Assembly: GCA_031761405.1 (NCBI GenBank) | Contig: JASEVX010000360.1 | Span: 12,501 to 76,500, forward strand | Length of the DNA: 64,000 nt | Origin: Serripes groenlandicus | Lineage: Eukaryota; Mollusca; Bivalvia; Cardiida; Cardiidae | Direction: 5' to 3' | In this document: in pieces, positions 35,456 through 46,548 of the stretch | How the letters are laid out: the number at the start of each line of letters is the position of its first letter | How positions within the stretch are numbered: the stretch's first letter is position 1 | Program-made: the position numbers and the translations under genes | Notes under the pieces: generated by a model | The model's input: the letters and a program-made list of their open reading frames with translations, nothing else | Databases searched by the model: none | What the model was told of the DNA's origin: nothing

Positions 35456-36250
35456 CATGCGTTCAGCAATTTTATATTTCTTTCAAAAGCAACTCTTCCT
35501 ATGCAAGTACATCCAGTTTCACCGGGGCATCTCAGCTTGCCCTGCCCTATATGCAGTAATAACATATTATTTTATTGGTTCTCAAACGCACCACTTTATA
35601 CATAACGGATTGCATCTACAACAGTGACTCACTAAAACAATATATTTCAGATCAACTGGATTCAACAAAGACGTTCGCAATATTGCAATTAACCTCATTA
35701 TTGAAATCTATCAAATGGAAAAAAAAACCTGCGTTCAGCAATATCGTATTTCTTTCAAAAACCACTCTTCCTATGCAAGAACATCCATTTTCGCCGGGGC
35801 ATCTCAACTTGTCTAACCGATATGCAGTAATAACAAATATCTGGTTCTCAAACTACTAATTTACTCATGACACATTGCATCTACAACAGTGACACTCTCT
35901 ATGAAGCAATCAATACCAGATCCACTGGCGTCAACAAAGACGTTCGCAACAATGCAATTAACCTCATCATTACAATCCATCAAATGGGCAAAAACATACG
36001 TTCAGCCATTTCATATTTCCTTAAAAAAAACTCTTCCAATGCAAGTACATCTAGTTTAACCGGAGCATCCCAACCTGCCCTACCTGATATGCAGTCATAC
36101 AAATATCTGGTTCTCAACGAACCACTTTACCCATGACACATTGCATCTACAACAGTGAAACGCTCTATGAAGCAATCAATACCAGATCCACTGGCGTCAA
36201 CACAGACGTTTGCGACATTGCAATTAACCTCACCGTTACAATCCATCAAA
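35455..36250. repeat. Three ~260-bp tandem units
   Basis: Units at about 35455-35720, 35728-35985 and 35990-36250 share GCGTTCAGC, TTCCTATGCAAGTACATC, GATATGCAGT, TGGTTCTCAAACGCACCACT, TTGCATCTACAACAGTGA, ATCAATACCAGATCCACTGG and TGCAATTAACCTCA. They follow the array-2 cap. Short ORFs inside are not conserved between units. Confidence 0.8.
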
Positions 36251-36520
36251 TTATCTTTGGAATTGTGTCAATGCTTGGCGTATCCAACCCCACATCATTC
36301 GGTCTGCCAATGACTGCTTTTCCAACAACGGAAACAAGATCCTGAAATACGCTGGTCTAATGACTCCAATTGAAAGTTCGGAAAACGTTCCATCCGAGTA
36401 AGAACCTCGTTTGTGTCCATGTCCGAGGCAGCCACGTGGATTAATTTCTGGTAAAATCTTAAAACAAAATGTGAACTGCTTGCTGTCGTCCGGTAGAATG
36501 AACTTATCCCGCCAATTCAC
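36251..36520 (-). CDS. Unidentified open frame at the outer edge of the left palindrome arm
   Basis: An 89-codon minus-strand frame starting MNWRDKFILPDDSKQF and containing INPRGCLGHGHKRGSY. I do not recognise it. The first third has a counterpart in the right arm (63921-64000, plus), where WDKFILPDDNKQF is conserved but the Trp codon just before is TGA. It could be an exon or a remnant of a mobile element. Coding status is uncertain. Confidence 0.25.
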   Translation of the reverse strand: MNWRDKFILPDDSKQFTFCFKILPEINPRGCLGHGHKRGSYSDGTFSELSIGVIRPAYFRILFPLLEKQSLADRMMWGWIRQALTQFQR

Positions 36521-36834
36521 AACAATATTTTCAAATAACTCACCAATATATCGTGCTACTCATGCACCCAAGCGCTTACGAATAACCCTTTTGAATATGC
36601 TACGCGAAGAAAATATTTCACGCTATTCTACGAAACGCGTGAAATTGATATTACTACCGTATCTTCTAAGTTTAAACAAGAACTGCTCCTACACTTTCAC
36701 TTCGATCATATTCCGTGCAAATATAGTTACTAAAGTAACTAATTAAACATGTTATTAATCAATGTTTACAGTGTACCGTTGAAACATATAGGCTCATCCT
36801 GCAATAGGAAATTTGCGAAATGAAAACTATAATA

Positions 36835-36965
36835 TTATATATACTATATAATACTATAACATATTATTATATTACTATATATTATTATAATATTATTAAA
36901 TTACTATATAATATTACATTATATTACTATATAATATTATACTATATAATATTATAATATTAGCT
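36835..36965. repeat. AT-only low-complexity tract
   Basis: ATATTATATACTATATAATACTATAA-type sequence for about 130 bp within a left-arm stretch that has no counterpart in the right arm. Confidence 0.85.
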
Positions 36966-37414
36966 TATCTAAGCTTTTCCTAATCGGCAACCGACAGGTT
37001 GATGTGGCAACGTCCTAACTGTAGCTACCTTAGAAGGCTAGACATTTGAGTCTGCTGAAATACCTGTAAATGGTAAATTTGTTTCACTCTCACAGCATTT
37101 CACACATCATGTATTGCAGTGCATCCTGATTACAGCATTTATTTACAAGAAAAAACAAACATGATCATGGCTTTATCGTTTGATATTAGTCAGGTTCTTT
37201 CAAAGTCAGGTACTAAACAAACATAAGACACATATTGCCGTGTTTGCACGAATACCTGATATTGTACGATTTATATAAGCGTCATTCGCATTCAAACCAT
37301 CATTTTAACGGGTTTTTCTTTCTATCATAAGGCATATACATTTCAATACATACATTGTCACTATTAAATTCGAATCCTTATTTACAAAACTAACACTGTT
37401 CACAAAACATAAAA

Positions 37415-38285
37415 AACAAGAGGCCCATGAGGGCCTATGCTCTACTGGCATTGATCTGGCTTGTTTCAAAAGGAACCAATATGTCATCAATATTCAAATA
37501 CCATCTAAGTTTGGTGAAGATCAGATAGCAAATGGAAGCTCTATTGTGTTCACAAGCTGTATTATAGCAATTTTGCCAATTTCAAGGGCCATAATCCAGC
37601 CATGCATGGGTAGATCTGGCCGTTTTTTAGAAATGAACCAAACTCTCATGGATATCTAACTACTGTATAAGTTTGATTGAAATACAATCAAACATGTTAT
37701 CATGTATCATGTTAACAAGCCCTATTATAGCAAGTTTGACAATTTCAAGGGCCATAATTTAGTCATGCATGGGGCGGATCTGGCTTGTTTTCGAAAGGAA
37801 TCAAGCTCTCATGGATATCTAACTACTGTATAAGTTTGATTGAGATACAATAAAAAAAGAAACTGTATCGTGTTAACAAGCTCTATTATAGCAATGTTGA
37901 CCATTTCAAGGGCCATAATCCAGATCTGGCTGGTTTTCGAAAGAAACCGAGCTCTCATGGATATCTAACTACTGTATAAGTTTGGTTGAGATACAATCAA
38001 AAGTGAAGACTGTATCGTGTTAACAAGCTCTTTTATAGTCATTTTGACCATTTCAAGGGCCATAATTCAGTCATGCATGGGCGGATCTGGCTGGTTTTCG
38101 AAAGGAACCGAGCTCTCATGGATATCTAACAACTGTATAAGTTTGGTTGAGACTGTAGTAAAGACTGTATCGCGTTAACAAAAAATTGTTTACGGACGGA
38201 CGCACGCACGCACGCACGCACGCACGCACGACGGACAAATCGCCACGACATAAGCCCTTCTGGCCTTTGGCCAGTAGAGCTAAAA
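37415..38285. repeat. Modular repeat with ~150-bp units, left arm only
   Basis: The start is AACAAGAGGCCCATGAGGGC and CTATGCTCTACTGGCA. Five units of about 150 bp carry CATTTCAAGGGCCATAAT, GGATCTGGCTGGTTTTCGAA and CTCATGGATATCTAACTACT. The end is a (CGCA)n run at about 38202-38229 and CTTCTGGCCTTTGGCCAGTA, GAGCTAAAAA. The terminal words are partly inverted repeats (CTCTACTGG / CCAGTAGAG). The right arm lacks this element and has about 300 bp of unrelated sequence at the same position. Confidence 0.8.
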
Positions 38286-38639
38286 ACCTCCGATCCAAGT
38301 AGGTAAATTGCCATGGCTAGTAATGGATCTAGATCCTGACTCCTATTGGCACGACAGTCTCGTCCTGGTCGCCATTGTAACCCATGTCCAGGGGATGTAA
38401 TAACAATACTCCTTGGTGGGCTGTATATGTTTACTGTCGTGATACATTTATGTACAAATGGAGTCTGTAATAAAATGAAATGAATAAAATGAGGGATATA
38501 ACAAGAAGTTCAGTTCTAAATACAATTAACATTGACAGAAAAGGAGCAAGCGAATATAAACATATACATGTATAATGAAAGTCGTAGAATAAGACACGTA
38601 CCAGGATAGTTGAGTTTTATAGATTGAATTGAATTGAAT

Positions 38640-40900
38640 TGCTAAAGACATGAACTTCCTCCTTTTTAATAATAATTATAATAAGTATTTTACAGATGTT
38701 AAACTTTATCCTCATATGTTTAAAAAGTAGACCACACTTGTAAATTGTTTATTTAAATCATTGGTGCATACAATATATGTATGGCGCAAGAGAAATGCCA
38801 GTTGCGAGTCCCATTACTATTTAAAAGGTGGCAAGTATGAAATTAATTGGGTGCGAAAGACCAGATTTTCTTTATTTTTTAATATTATTATTAATCAGAG
38901 TTTGTTCTTTTCTTAATTTGTTTCAAGCCAAATAAACATTTAATATCACATATATTTAATCATTTAAGTGTGTGATATTAGCTATATATCTGTAATATTA
39001 GGTGTTTGAGTATTCTTTCGTAATGTTGACCTCGTGTCAAGATCAAAAGTGAATAAAAAATCAGGCAAAGCTTTAGTGCATTTTTTATTACACTGCATTC
39101 GAGAGAAAATAGCATTTATATATTATCTTTCTTTCTCCTACATTCAGCCCATACACTCGATCCGTGACGTTTAAGAAATCAATTTTTTGAGCGACATTTT
39201 TTGTCTGCATAACTTGTCACTTTTCTAAGTTTACATTCTACTTTCGGTTACTTCCCCTTATAAAATATAAAACATCGGGTTATTTATTTCATTTTAGATG
39301 TGTCATAACTAAGTGTTTTTAAACAAACACAATTGTAATATGTTCAAGACATTTAAATTTATTTTTTTCTAATGATAACTCTCCTCCCATGTCATTTCCG
39401 AAAAGCTATTACAAATATAAGTCGCGGGCTTCTGCAGTGTACATGTAAAGAAATACTGCCTACATGTTCCTTGGTTACGGTACTTTATATCACAGAGACG
39501 CACTGTAGCACAGTCTCGGGTTCTCGACCTGACGACTGATCCGTCACCTGTTTTCATTAACAGAACAGAGCATTTCCAGGGGCCATGTCGCCAGCCGGAG
39601 AGTGATGCTCTGTTCTGGTAGTGAAAACAGGAGTATGTAACCAAGGTACATGTAGGAAGTAACTGCCCATACATCATTATGTAGAAATGTCCTAGGAAGA
39701 ATGTATAACTGGAATTTACTTTTTCTTATTTGTTTCACAGAACAGAAACTTAAGCGACTTCTATTTTTAATAGGTTTTCGGAAATCACATGGGAGGGGGG
39801 ATTATTATTAGAAAGAAACACATTTAGATGTCTTGATCATATTACAATTGTGTTTGTTTAAAAACACTAAGTAATGACACATCTAAAATGAAATAAATAT
39901 TCCGATGTTTTAGGTATTTTCAGTTTCTTTATTTTGACTCGCATTTATGTTTTTTTGTTTTATTTACGAAGACAAAACAGTCCCTATTAGCTAGACTGTT
40001 ATACTTTATGTTATACTATATACTACATGTAATCAAAAGGCGATAATCTAATTCAGTCTAATTTGTTTACATACGCGCACCTGCTTGAAGCAGACTTGAA
40101 GCAGACTGTTTGTTGTGTAAATATCGAGATGAAAAATCTTAACTTACTGAATGTTATTTTCATGTTCAAAGAGATGTCTTGAGTTGTGAAGAAGGCGTTT
40201 TATAATGTTTATCCATGTATATCTAAAATATGAAATGTCTCTAAGCTAAAACTGTTGATCGCGTGACTCGCGAATACCAACTGCGTAGATCAATCTCCTT
40301 TGAAGAGAGCCGCTCTTTACACTCACTTACAAATAGTAAATCGTAGGTGATTTAAAATGTTTATTTGGTTCGAAACAAATGAAGAAAAGAACAAACCGAG
40401 ATAACACTAAAAAAGTTTTAACAGAAAAATTACTTTGAACGAACACTCTCTGCCTATAAAGAGAGTTTCAAGAACGACACCTCTGCGAATAAGAAAAGAA
40501 TCTGGTCTTTCGTACAAAATTATTTCGTCCTTGACATTTTTAAATGTGTCATTTAATTCCCTAAAGGCATATTGCTTCCGATCTGCATATTGTTATGCAT
40601 CATTGACACAAGGGCGCTCATCATAATATAATTTTAAAACATGAATAGTTTGTTATTTTTATTATAAAAAAGGAAGGAAAGAATTAAAATAAATTAACAT
40701 GTTGTAGGGCTCAGTTTATGTTCGAAATTAAGTTTAAATTATACAACAATTTCAATGAGATTTAACTGTTTAGTTGATATTATATTTCGAAGGTGGTCTA
40801 ATTTATAAATATTGGACTACATTTCAACATTTGTTAAAGTATGATATAATTAGGATGCCAAGCTATTATTATTTTGAGAAAAAGAGAAAACTCATGTCTT
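38640..40900. repeat. Nested palindrome within the left arm
   Basis: Sequence left of about 39590 reappears inverted to its right. ATTTCATTTTAGATGTGTCA at about 39290 pairs with TGACACATCTAAAATGAAAT at about 39877; GTTTGTTCTTTTCTTAATTT near 38897 pairs with a diverged copy near 40370; GAAAGACCAGATTTTC near 38855 pairs with GAATCTGGTCTTTC near 40500. The right arm holds a related but rearranged version centred near 60860. There, part of the block matches the left arm in direct orientation (about 61110-61450 and 62040-62400). Confidence 0.75.
39369..39677 (-). CDS. Thrombospondin type-1-like fragment, left-arm copy
   Basis: A 102-codon minus-strand frame. Residues about 24-63 contain SLSGWRHGPWKCSVLLMKTG and then GSVVRSRTRDC. 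The spacing W-x4-W-x-CS ... G-x-G-x3-R-x-R-x2-C resembles thrombospondin type-1 repeats, which are extracellular adhesion modules in multi-domain proteins. Further cysteines follow (RLC, TCR, FTC). An upstream CCTGTTTTCACTACCAG could be a splice acceptor. The segment sits in the loop of the nested palindrome, with a roughly 26-bp inverted repeat (CTGTTTTCA..A.CAGAACAGAGCAT) immediately around it. It could be an exon trapped in a repeat, a transposable-element domain, or chance. Confidence 0.4.
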   Translation of the reverse strand: MMYGQLLPTCTLVTYSCFHYQNRASLSGWRHGPWKCSVLLMKTGDGSVVRSRTRDCATVRLCDIKYRNQGTCRQYFFTCTLQKPATYICNSFSEMTWEESYH

Positions 40901-41159
40901 CAGCGATTTAACCCTTATCTCATTGTTTTAAAAGTAGATTGCTGCAAAGGTGTCCACTGTTGACTTCAATAGTTGGAAGGTAAAATGACGTGCTATTGCA
41001 TGCAAATCCTTAATTGTCTGTTTTGTGGTTTTAATGAAAAATAATAAAATTCAAATATTCTGACAAACATCTTGAAAAGTGTATGTGGAATTCACAAATC
41101 TTATAATTATTCCTTAATGAAAGCACGTACTGTATACATACTAAGACTTATGATTGGCA

Positions 41160-41440
41160 AGATTTCTCATTTCCATTACTGTTTATGATCAATAATTAGT
41201 TGGTTGTGTGTATGGTCAACCTACTTTGGAATGGAGATTGATCATAAACAATGAAAGGCTTCAATTATCATTCACTTCGTTGACAAAACAATGCAAGTTA
41301 TGATACATTTTCACTTGACCCCATCCCTGATGTTCCAATATGCCCCTCAGTTGATTAACTGTTTATTCAACTACTATAATGTTAGTGTTATGCATAACTG
41401 CACTATGGATATCCGGCGACATTGATGCATTGCATCAACT
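41160..41440. other. Left-arm sequence with a short hairpin
   Basis: TGTTTATGATCAAT (about 41181) and its reverse complement ATTGATCATAAACA (about 41238) frame a 45-bp loop. I could not find this stretch in the right arm, so it may be a small left-arm insertion. Confidence 0.35.
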
Positions 41441-41484
41441 TTCACTTGTTCATTAATATATGTGTATTCTGTCATCGTTTACTG

Positions 41485-41572
41485 AACCATTTCCCCAACA
41501 CTACACAATGTGTTCGCTAATCTGGTTTCAAAGTCGCCTGCTGCAGATTTGTGGCATATGGGAAAGGATGAA
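41485..41572. mobile_element. Palindromic TTAA element, short copy (left arm)
   Basis: ATTTCCCCAACACTACACAA, then TTTCAAAGTCGCCTGCTGCA and GATTTGTGGCATATGGGAAAGGATG. The right-arm counterpart is 60515-60605. Because both arms carry it, the insertion predates the inverted duplication. Confidence 0.6.
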
Positions 41573-42548
41573 CAAACTAGGTCAGCACGATTATTCTATC
41601 GATTGGTTACTTTTAAATCTCAATAAATGTAAACTATGAGGGATTATGCCTTCACGGTATGATCATTAAATGTATTGGTTTGATTTAGAATTATCATGAT
41701 TAGCACATCTTCGCTGTCTTTATGCAATGTTATATGGGTGAGTGGAGATTACACACCGTATCGTTGTAGTAAATTGTATAACACATATATTTGTCGGAGA
41801 CACGTTGTATAGGAAATACATATAAACTACTCTTAACACTTAAACTTACATATACCACTGAATTAAGTACTTCTGTTTATATCATGCAATTTAATGCATA
41901 CCGTGGCATAGAAGATTACCGATTAGTCTGTACTCTGCAGCACACAATGAAGCATATTTCGAAAATGAGACGTTGACCAAATATAACGTTAGCCGTTTTA
42001 CTCTTATTTTCTCTTTTCTTCACCAATATTTTAATTTCATCCATGCACTACAACCGTTATTTTATTCGAGTGTTTGCTTACTATGTATTAGGATTAATTG
42101 TTAATATATGACTTTTGTAACAACACTCATGTAGTTTGTTGGTTTGAGTAATAAGTTCATGTTATGTAATATTATGTTTTGTAATTGAATCACATCAATT
42201 ATCACCATGCTGTTGCCTAAGTTGACGTATTAACTTATCAAAGAGTAAGTCAAGTGATGTATACATATCAAACTTGTAATTATTTATGTATTTGCTTTTA
42301 TGATATTGTCCATATGACCATTTTTATCACAGATGTAAAAGGTATTTTAAACAGGGAAACATTATAAAAATCAAAATTAACTATTATTTTCATTTTATTT
42401 ATTATCCACTTCGAATCTGTTGCATTGTGGATGTATTAACAGCATTATGCGCAATGCCGAATATCACAAATATCCAGACCAGAACGAAGACTAATTACGA
42501 AGTTATAATCCCTCGACTCGGTAGACATTCTTTCTGTTGACAAGATTG

Positions 42549-42703
42549 TGGATGTTTATAGACACTTTTCACAAAAGCTATCTTACCCTTTTCTTTCCAT
42601 TGAAGGGATCATTTAAATACAGGCGGATATTTATAGACACTTTTCACAAAAGCTATCTTACACCTTTCTTTCCATGGGAGGGATCATTTAAATACTTAGG
42701 TAA
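42549..42703. repeat. Two 77-bp tandem units (left arm)
   Basis: TTTATAGACACTTTTCACAA, AAGCTATCTTAC and TTTCTTTCCAT..AGGGATCATTTAAATAC occur twice with a 77-bp period. The right arm (about 59375-59530) has the same two units inverted, so the duplication is older than the palindrome. Confidence 0.85.
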
Positions 42704-42954
42704 CATATATATATATATACATATATTATACCAAAATATAAATATAAATTAAGAGCCAAAATGGACAGACTGAATGTAAAAGGAAAGTGATTCGGATCGG
42801 CTTGCCGGGCGGACAATTTTGTCCAGGAAATAACAGATGAATATATCACGTGGCAAAGGTCCCGGGTTCAAATTACACCCGACGGTCTACGTAAGAACCA
42901 TCTTACCATTAAACCCACAGTCATTGCTCCGTATCAATATTCGCTCTTTCGTGT

Positions 42955-43136
42955 AAACCCTTTTCACTTATAGGCATTATCAGCAGACCACTTTTGGAAA
43001 CATTGTGGCAAAAGAACATGTTCACCTTTTTGCCACTATGTTTTCAACTCTATTGAATGATTAAACTCTAATTTCATCACGCTTTTGCATACTTTTTAAG
43101 TCGTCTGCTGCAGATTTATTGTAAGTGTGAAATGGT
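42955..43136. mobile_element. Palindromic TTAA element (left arm)
   Basis: AAACCCTTTTCACTTATAGG with ATTATCAGCAGACCACTTTT on the left; TTTAAGTCGTCTGCTGCAGA, TTTATTGTAAGTGTGAAATGG and TTAA on the right. The inner inverted words GGAAACATTGTGGCAAAAGA / TTTTTGCCACTATGTTTTC show the usual longer form. Confidence 0.7.
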
Positions 43137-43147
43137 TAAATAATTAG

Positions 43148-43352
43148 GAGACTACTGTAGAATGCAGTGGTAGAGCGTTAGCCTCACGTAGGAAAGGTCC
43201 CGGGTTCGAATCCCGTGATGAGCGGGTTCTGCCTTTGGGATGTTTCCACAAAAAACTGCGCGAGTACTGATTACGACTCCAGGAAGCTGACATATAGCGT
43301 GATTAATATAAAGCTTAAAGCTTGTTTCGCAATCGATGTAAAATAAATAAGT
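43148..43352 (+). repeat. tRNA-derived SINE, copy 2 (left arm)
   Basis: A box TGGTAGAGCGTTAGCCTCA and B box GGTTCGAATCCCGTGATGAG, then GCGCGAGTACTGATTACGAC, CTCCAGGAAGCTGACATA and CGCAATCGATGTAAAATAAA. Same family as 26.11 kb. The inverted partner is at 58385-58615. Confidence 0.85.
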
Positions 43353-43619
43353 TGAAACTAAACCAATTAGGAGACTACCAGTGCAGCAACCTATTTCGAT
43401 AAGTTGTTAGGCCAATATTGGCTTACGAAAATATAAATAAACTATGGAGTATATTATACAATACAATATAATTATTGCTTAACATATGTTATTGCGATTG
43501 CAATACATATAAAACCCATAATGCTTTCAAGTTCACATCTTTATGCACTATGGAGTACATTTAAAAAAGAGGATAAGCTGATAGAGTTCATATAACAATG
43601 AGACAGTCACACGTTACTA

Positions 43620-44100
43620 ATGAAAACAATACCAATTTCGTCTACACTGTACGGATGTGAGCTATTGCATTCTATGTCTTCTTTAGATATCCAGAACGTT
43701 GCAAACACAGCATTGGCACTGTAGAACACGTACACATATGGTATTTAGTCTGCTAGGTCGGTACAACATACAATGTGAAATTGACAAACGCAAAACAAAT
43801 TTCCTTCAAAGACTGTATAAAATGCCTACGAATTGTCTCACTAGCCAGATGTTCACTTATCGTCTAAATTGGTTTAAAACAATTCAATGTACTTGACATA
43901 AAAGTTTTATTTTCGATACTTTATATTTATTGCAAACATATGGTTTAACTGCTTACATTGTATGTGCACTCGTATCTAACTACTGGCACATTCCCTGAGA
44001 AAACAATTCCAAGAAAAGGAAAAATTTTAGGGTCGTTGAACGGAAGTTTTTTTTTGTGTCAGTTCACAAAAACAGTCTTCCATTTTATGATATTTGCCAA
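43620..44100 (+). pseudogene. LINE C-terminal fragment (left arm)
   Basis: Reading about 43625 onward gives SSTLYGCELLHSMSSLDIQN, comparable to LPVMLYGTKMSNADINTVER of the LINE at 9.3 kb. A frame at 43699-43896 then includes RKTNFLQRLYKMPTNCLTSQ and MFTYRLNWF. Frameshifts and stops make it non-functional. The inverted partner is about 54875-55420. Confidence 0.55.
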
Positions 44101-45007
44101 AACGCGCAAAACTATGCATCATGCATAAAGTACTATACAATTATTAGTTATAAGCAAACACTTAAGGGAAACTGGCAGTCAGTATGTGTAATGCCAAAAT
44201 ATTAATACAAATATCCAAGGACACTTAATATCCGAATGTGATCATGTCTCAATCGAACGGAATTTATATTTTTGAAAACATCAGTTTTTACTGTACTATT
44301 GATAGCTATAAACGTTGTTAAAGAAATACGCTTGACTGATAACAACTCGCTTTGAATTGAAAAATATCGACATAAAGAACATTTATTTACTATGCATTTC
44401 ATTAACATACAACTAATAATCAAGATATTACTATTTAAAGATGACTATTTGTGCTGATCGGTGCCGCAGCATGGGCGCGGCCATTGTTTACATATCGCAA
44501 TGTCTCGAGACTTTCTGAAAAGAATCGTAACGTCATTTACACACTATGTCCCAAACAAAACATAAAAGTAGAGTTAGCTAATGGACGACTGCGGTACTAT
44601 AAAGTGAATACAAAATAGACTTTTTCGTAAGAAAATTAACCTCGGAAGTTTACAAACCTAAACTTCAATTATTCAAAATGGAATTCCAAGCATTACATTA
44701 TATTGTTATTAGATCTATATAAAGTTTTATAGTAAATAGTATCCAACCATAGTAGCTGGATAGAAAACACGAACTTGACTCGTGTAATATATATCAGCCA
44801 ATTAAATATATGTGTGTTAACATTTATTTATACAAGTAATGTCAAACGTTTATATATTTGACAGTTGTTAGTTATGATTTCACAGCTCGTTAGATATAAT
44901 GAACCGTCGTATTTTGTACAACAATAAAAGGTCATAGAAACAATCAAATGTCCGGTAGTGGTCGGACGCTACTGCAATATGATCTGTCGGCGAGTCTTTT
45001 GAGCAGA

Positions 45008-45112
45008 CATAATTCGATCCCTTCCCTACATACTCTGCAGCAGATGGTAAAGAGATTTTCCATATGAGTCATCTGCTGCAGATTTGGTGTATGTGGAAAA
45101 GGGAGAATTGAA
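45008..45112. mobile_element. Palindromic TTAA element, short copy (left arm)
   Basis: ATCCCTTCCCTACATACTCT with GCAGCAGATGGTAAAG, and CATCTGCTGCAGATTTGGTG with TATGTGGAAAAGGGAG. About 100 bp. The inverted partner is at about 52325-52430. Confidence 0.65.
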
Positions 45113-45865
45113 ATGGTTAATTTTGACCAAATTTCCAAAAGGATTTTTGTTGTAAAACTTGTATAATAAATATTGAAGAAAAAAATATCAAACCTGCTTA
45201 AATATCCCTTTTAATTCCAAATGAAATCGTCCAATTTCTAAAATCGTTATTTGTTTTTAGTTGAATGTATTTTACCACAATTCATTACCTCCAAATACAA
45301 GACACGGGACTGTTTATGACGATGAGTGCAGCATAGCTTCGGAGGTTTTGCACAAATGAGATACGTCACACACCAATCACAATTCTGAGGTCATATTGTG
45401 AATTGCAAATAAAATCAAATTGAATATTTGTATGGTCGGTTTTTCGTCAGGATGCGTCTGCAGAGGCTTACTGTACCGCTCAAAAGCAAATACATGTATA
45501 AATAAAGTTGTAAACGTTGTGACAAAAGGCGTAATTCACAGATTAATTGAAAATTACAAACAGTGTACCGTTGTTATTGAAAACCAATTAAAGGTCATAA
45601 AACCCAATCATATTTCCGGTAGCGGTCAGACACTACTTATGATCTACCAGCAAGGCACCGCCGAGACTTTGATGCGCTGATAAGAAGCAGAAGCCGACTA
45701 GGGGTTATAAACAGCAAGTCAACTAATTAGGGGTAATAAAATAATGAATTTACCATCATGCAAGGCGTAAACTGTTACAGCAGTCTAACGACGTCAGTTC
45801 GTTTGAGAACATTCGATTTAGCTTTTCCTATATAATTAATTACTGCAATACTGTGACGTCTTTCA

Positions 45866-46150
45866 CAGCCTTATGTTGAAGTACTGCCCAAAACGTCAGG
45901 AAGTTGATGACGATCAAATGAAAACAAGGACAGCACTGGCTGTAATGGACCATGTTCATTCCCTGGATCGACAACAGCGAAAAGATTTATGTGGTGAAAA
46001 GATCTATAGGCAGGTATTTTCATAACTAACTGGAGAGTGGACAGTTACGCCTGTCTATGAACATAAGAACTTTATGTGGATGTTCGAGATGATGAACAAA
46101 GTTGTTAAACAGTTTTCTCTGGTAGCGGCATTACGATGCAGTTATAGCAT
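45866..46150 (+). pseudogene. Coding-like remnant, unidentified (mobile-element-like)
   Basis: From 45869 the frame reads LMLKYCPKRQEVDDDQMKTR, TALAVMDHVHSLDRQQ and KIYRQVFS. It then has a TAA at about 46021 and continues in frame with LTGEWTVTPVYEHKNF up to KVVKQ. Continuity across the stop suggests a decayed longer protein. From memory it resembles an uncharacterised repeated protein of cnidarian and mollusc genomes, possibly transposon-encoded; I have not verified this. A TTTCACAG / CAG-GTATTT pair (45861-46015) mimics an exon, but the similarity runs past it. There is no counterpart in the right arm. Confidence 0.4.
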
Positions 46151-46298
46151 GATATGAACAAAAATCCTCCTTAGAAATCGGGACTAGTGCGATCTCCAAT
46201 TCTTGATACACATTATTCCTTTCCATTTCCAAAAGTCCGATGTCTGCATACTCTGGTTCAAAATTATATGCAATAGTCTCGTCTAATTCGTACTCCAT
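46131..46298 (-). CDS. Small open frame, unidentified
   Basis: A 55-codon minus-strand frame beginning MEYELDETIAYNFEPEYADI and ending SYHAITAS. Codon use looks protein-like (acidic, no low complexity). It converges with the remnant at 45866-46150 and the 3' ends overlap slightly. It may be the first exon of something, or a fragment of the same mobile element in the opposite orientation. I do not recognise it. Confidence 0.25.
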   Translation of the reverse strand: MEYELDETIAYNFEPEYADIGLLEMERNNVYQELEIALVPISKEDFCSYHAITAS

Positions 46299-46488
46299 AA
46301 TTATAAGAAAATTTTAAAACACTCTCAAACTATTAATACAGTTTAAAGTATTATAGTCAAACAGCACGAGATCAAATCTAACGCAGTGGTTACTTAATAA
46401 GAATTATTTTATCCAATGGTGGCCTTTTTTTACTGATAAATTAAATTAACGGCAATTACGTTCTCAAACTTCTCTATTATCTAATTCA

Positions 46489-46548
46489 GGGACACTATAT
46501 TACATGTAATATTATTATTAAGCTTTATTGCATAATATAGTGTCCCTG
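46489..46548. mobile_element. Tiny 60-bp hairpin insertion
   Basis: GGGACACTATATTA at the left and TAATATAGTGTCCC at the right are exact inverted repeats around a short AT loop. The 9-bp word TCTAATTCA flanks both sides (46480-46488 and 46549-46557). A longer direct repeat (ATTAACGGCAATTACGTTCT, CAAACTTCTC) lies outside on both sides, so a duplication of about 115 bp may be involved instead of a simple target duplication. Confidence 0.6.

Noticed and set aside
43148..43352. Functional tRNA gene
   Set aside because: A and B boxes are good, but there is no closed acceptor stem, and the same head is fused to the same body at two other sites; this is a SINE.
45869..46013. Internal exon with acceptor TTTCACAG and donor CAG-GTATTT
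   Set aside because: Protein-like sequence continues in the same frame beyond the supposed donor, so a decayed continuous frame is more likely than an exon.
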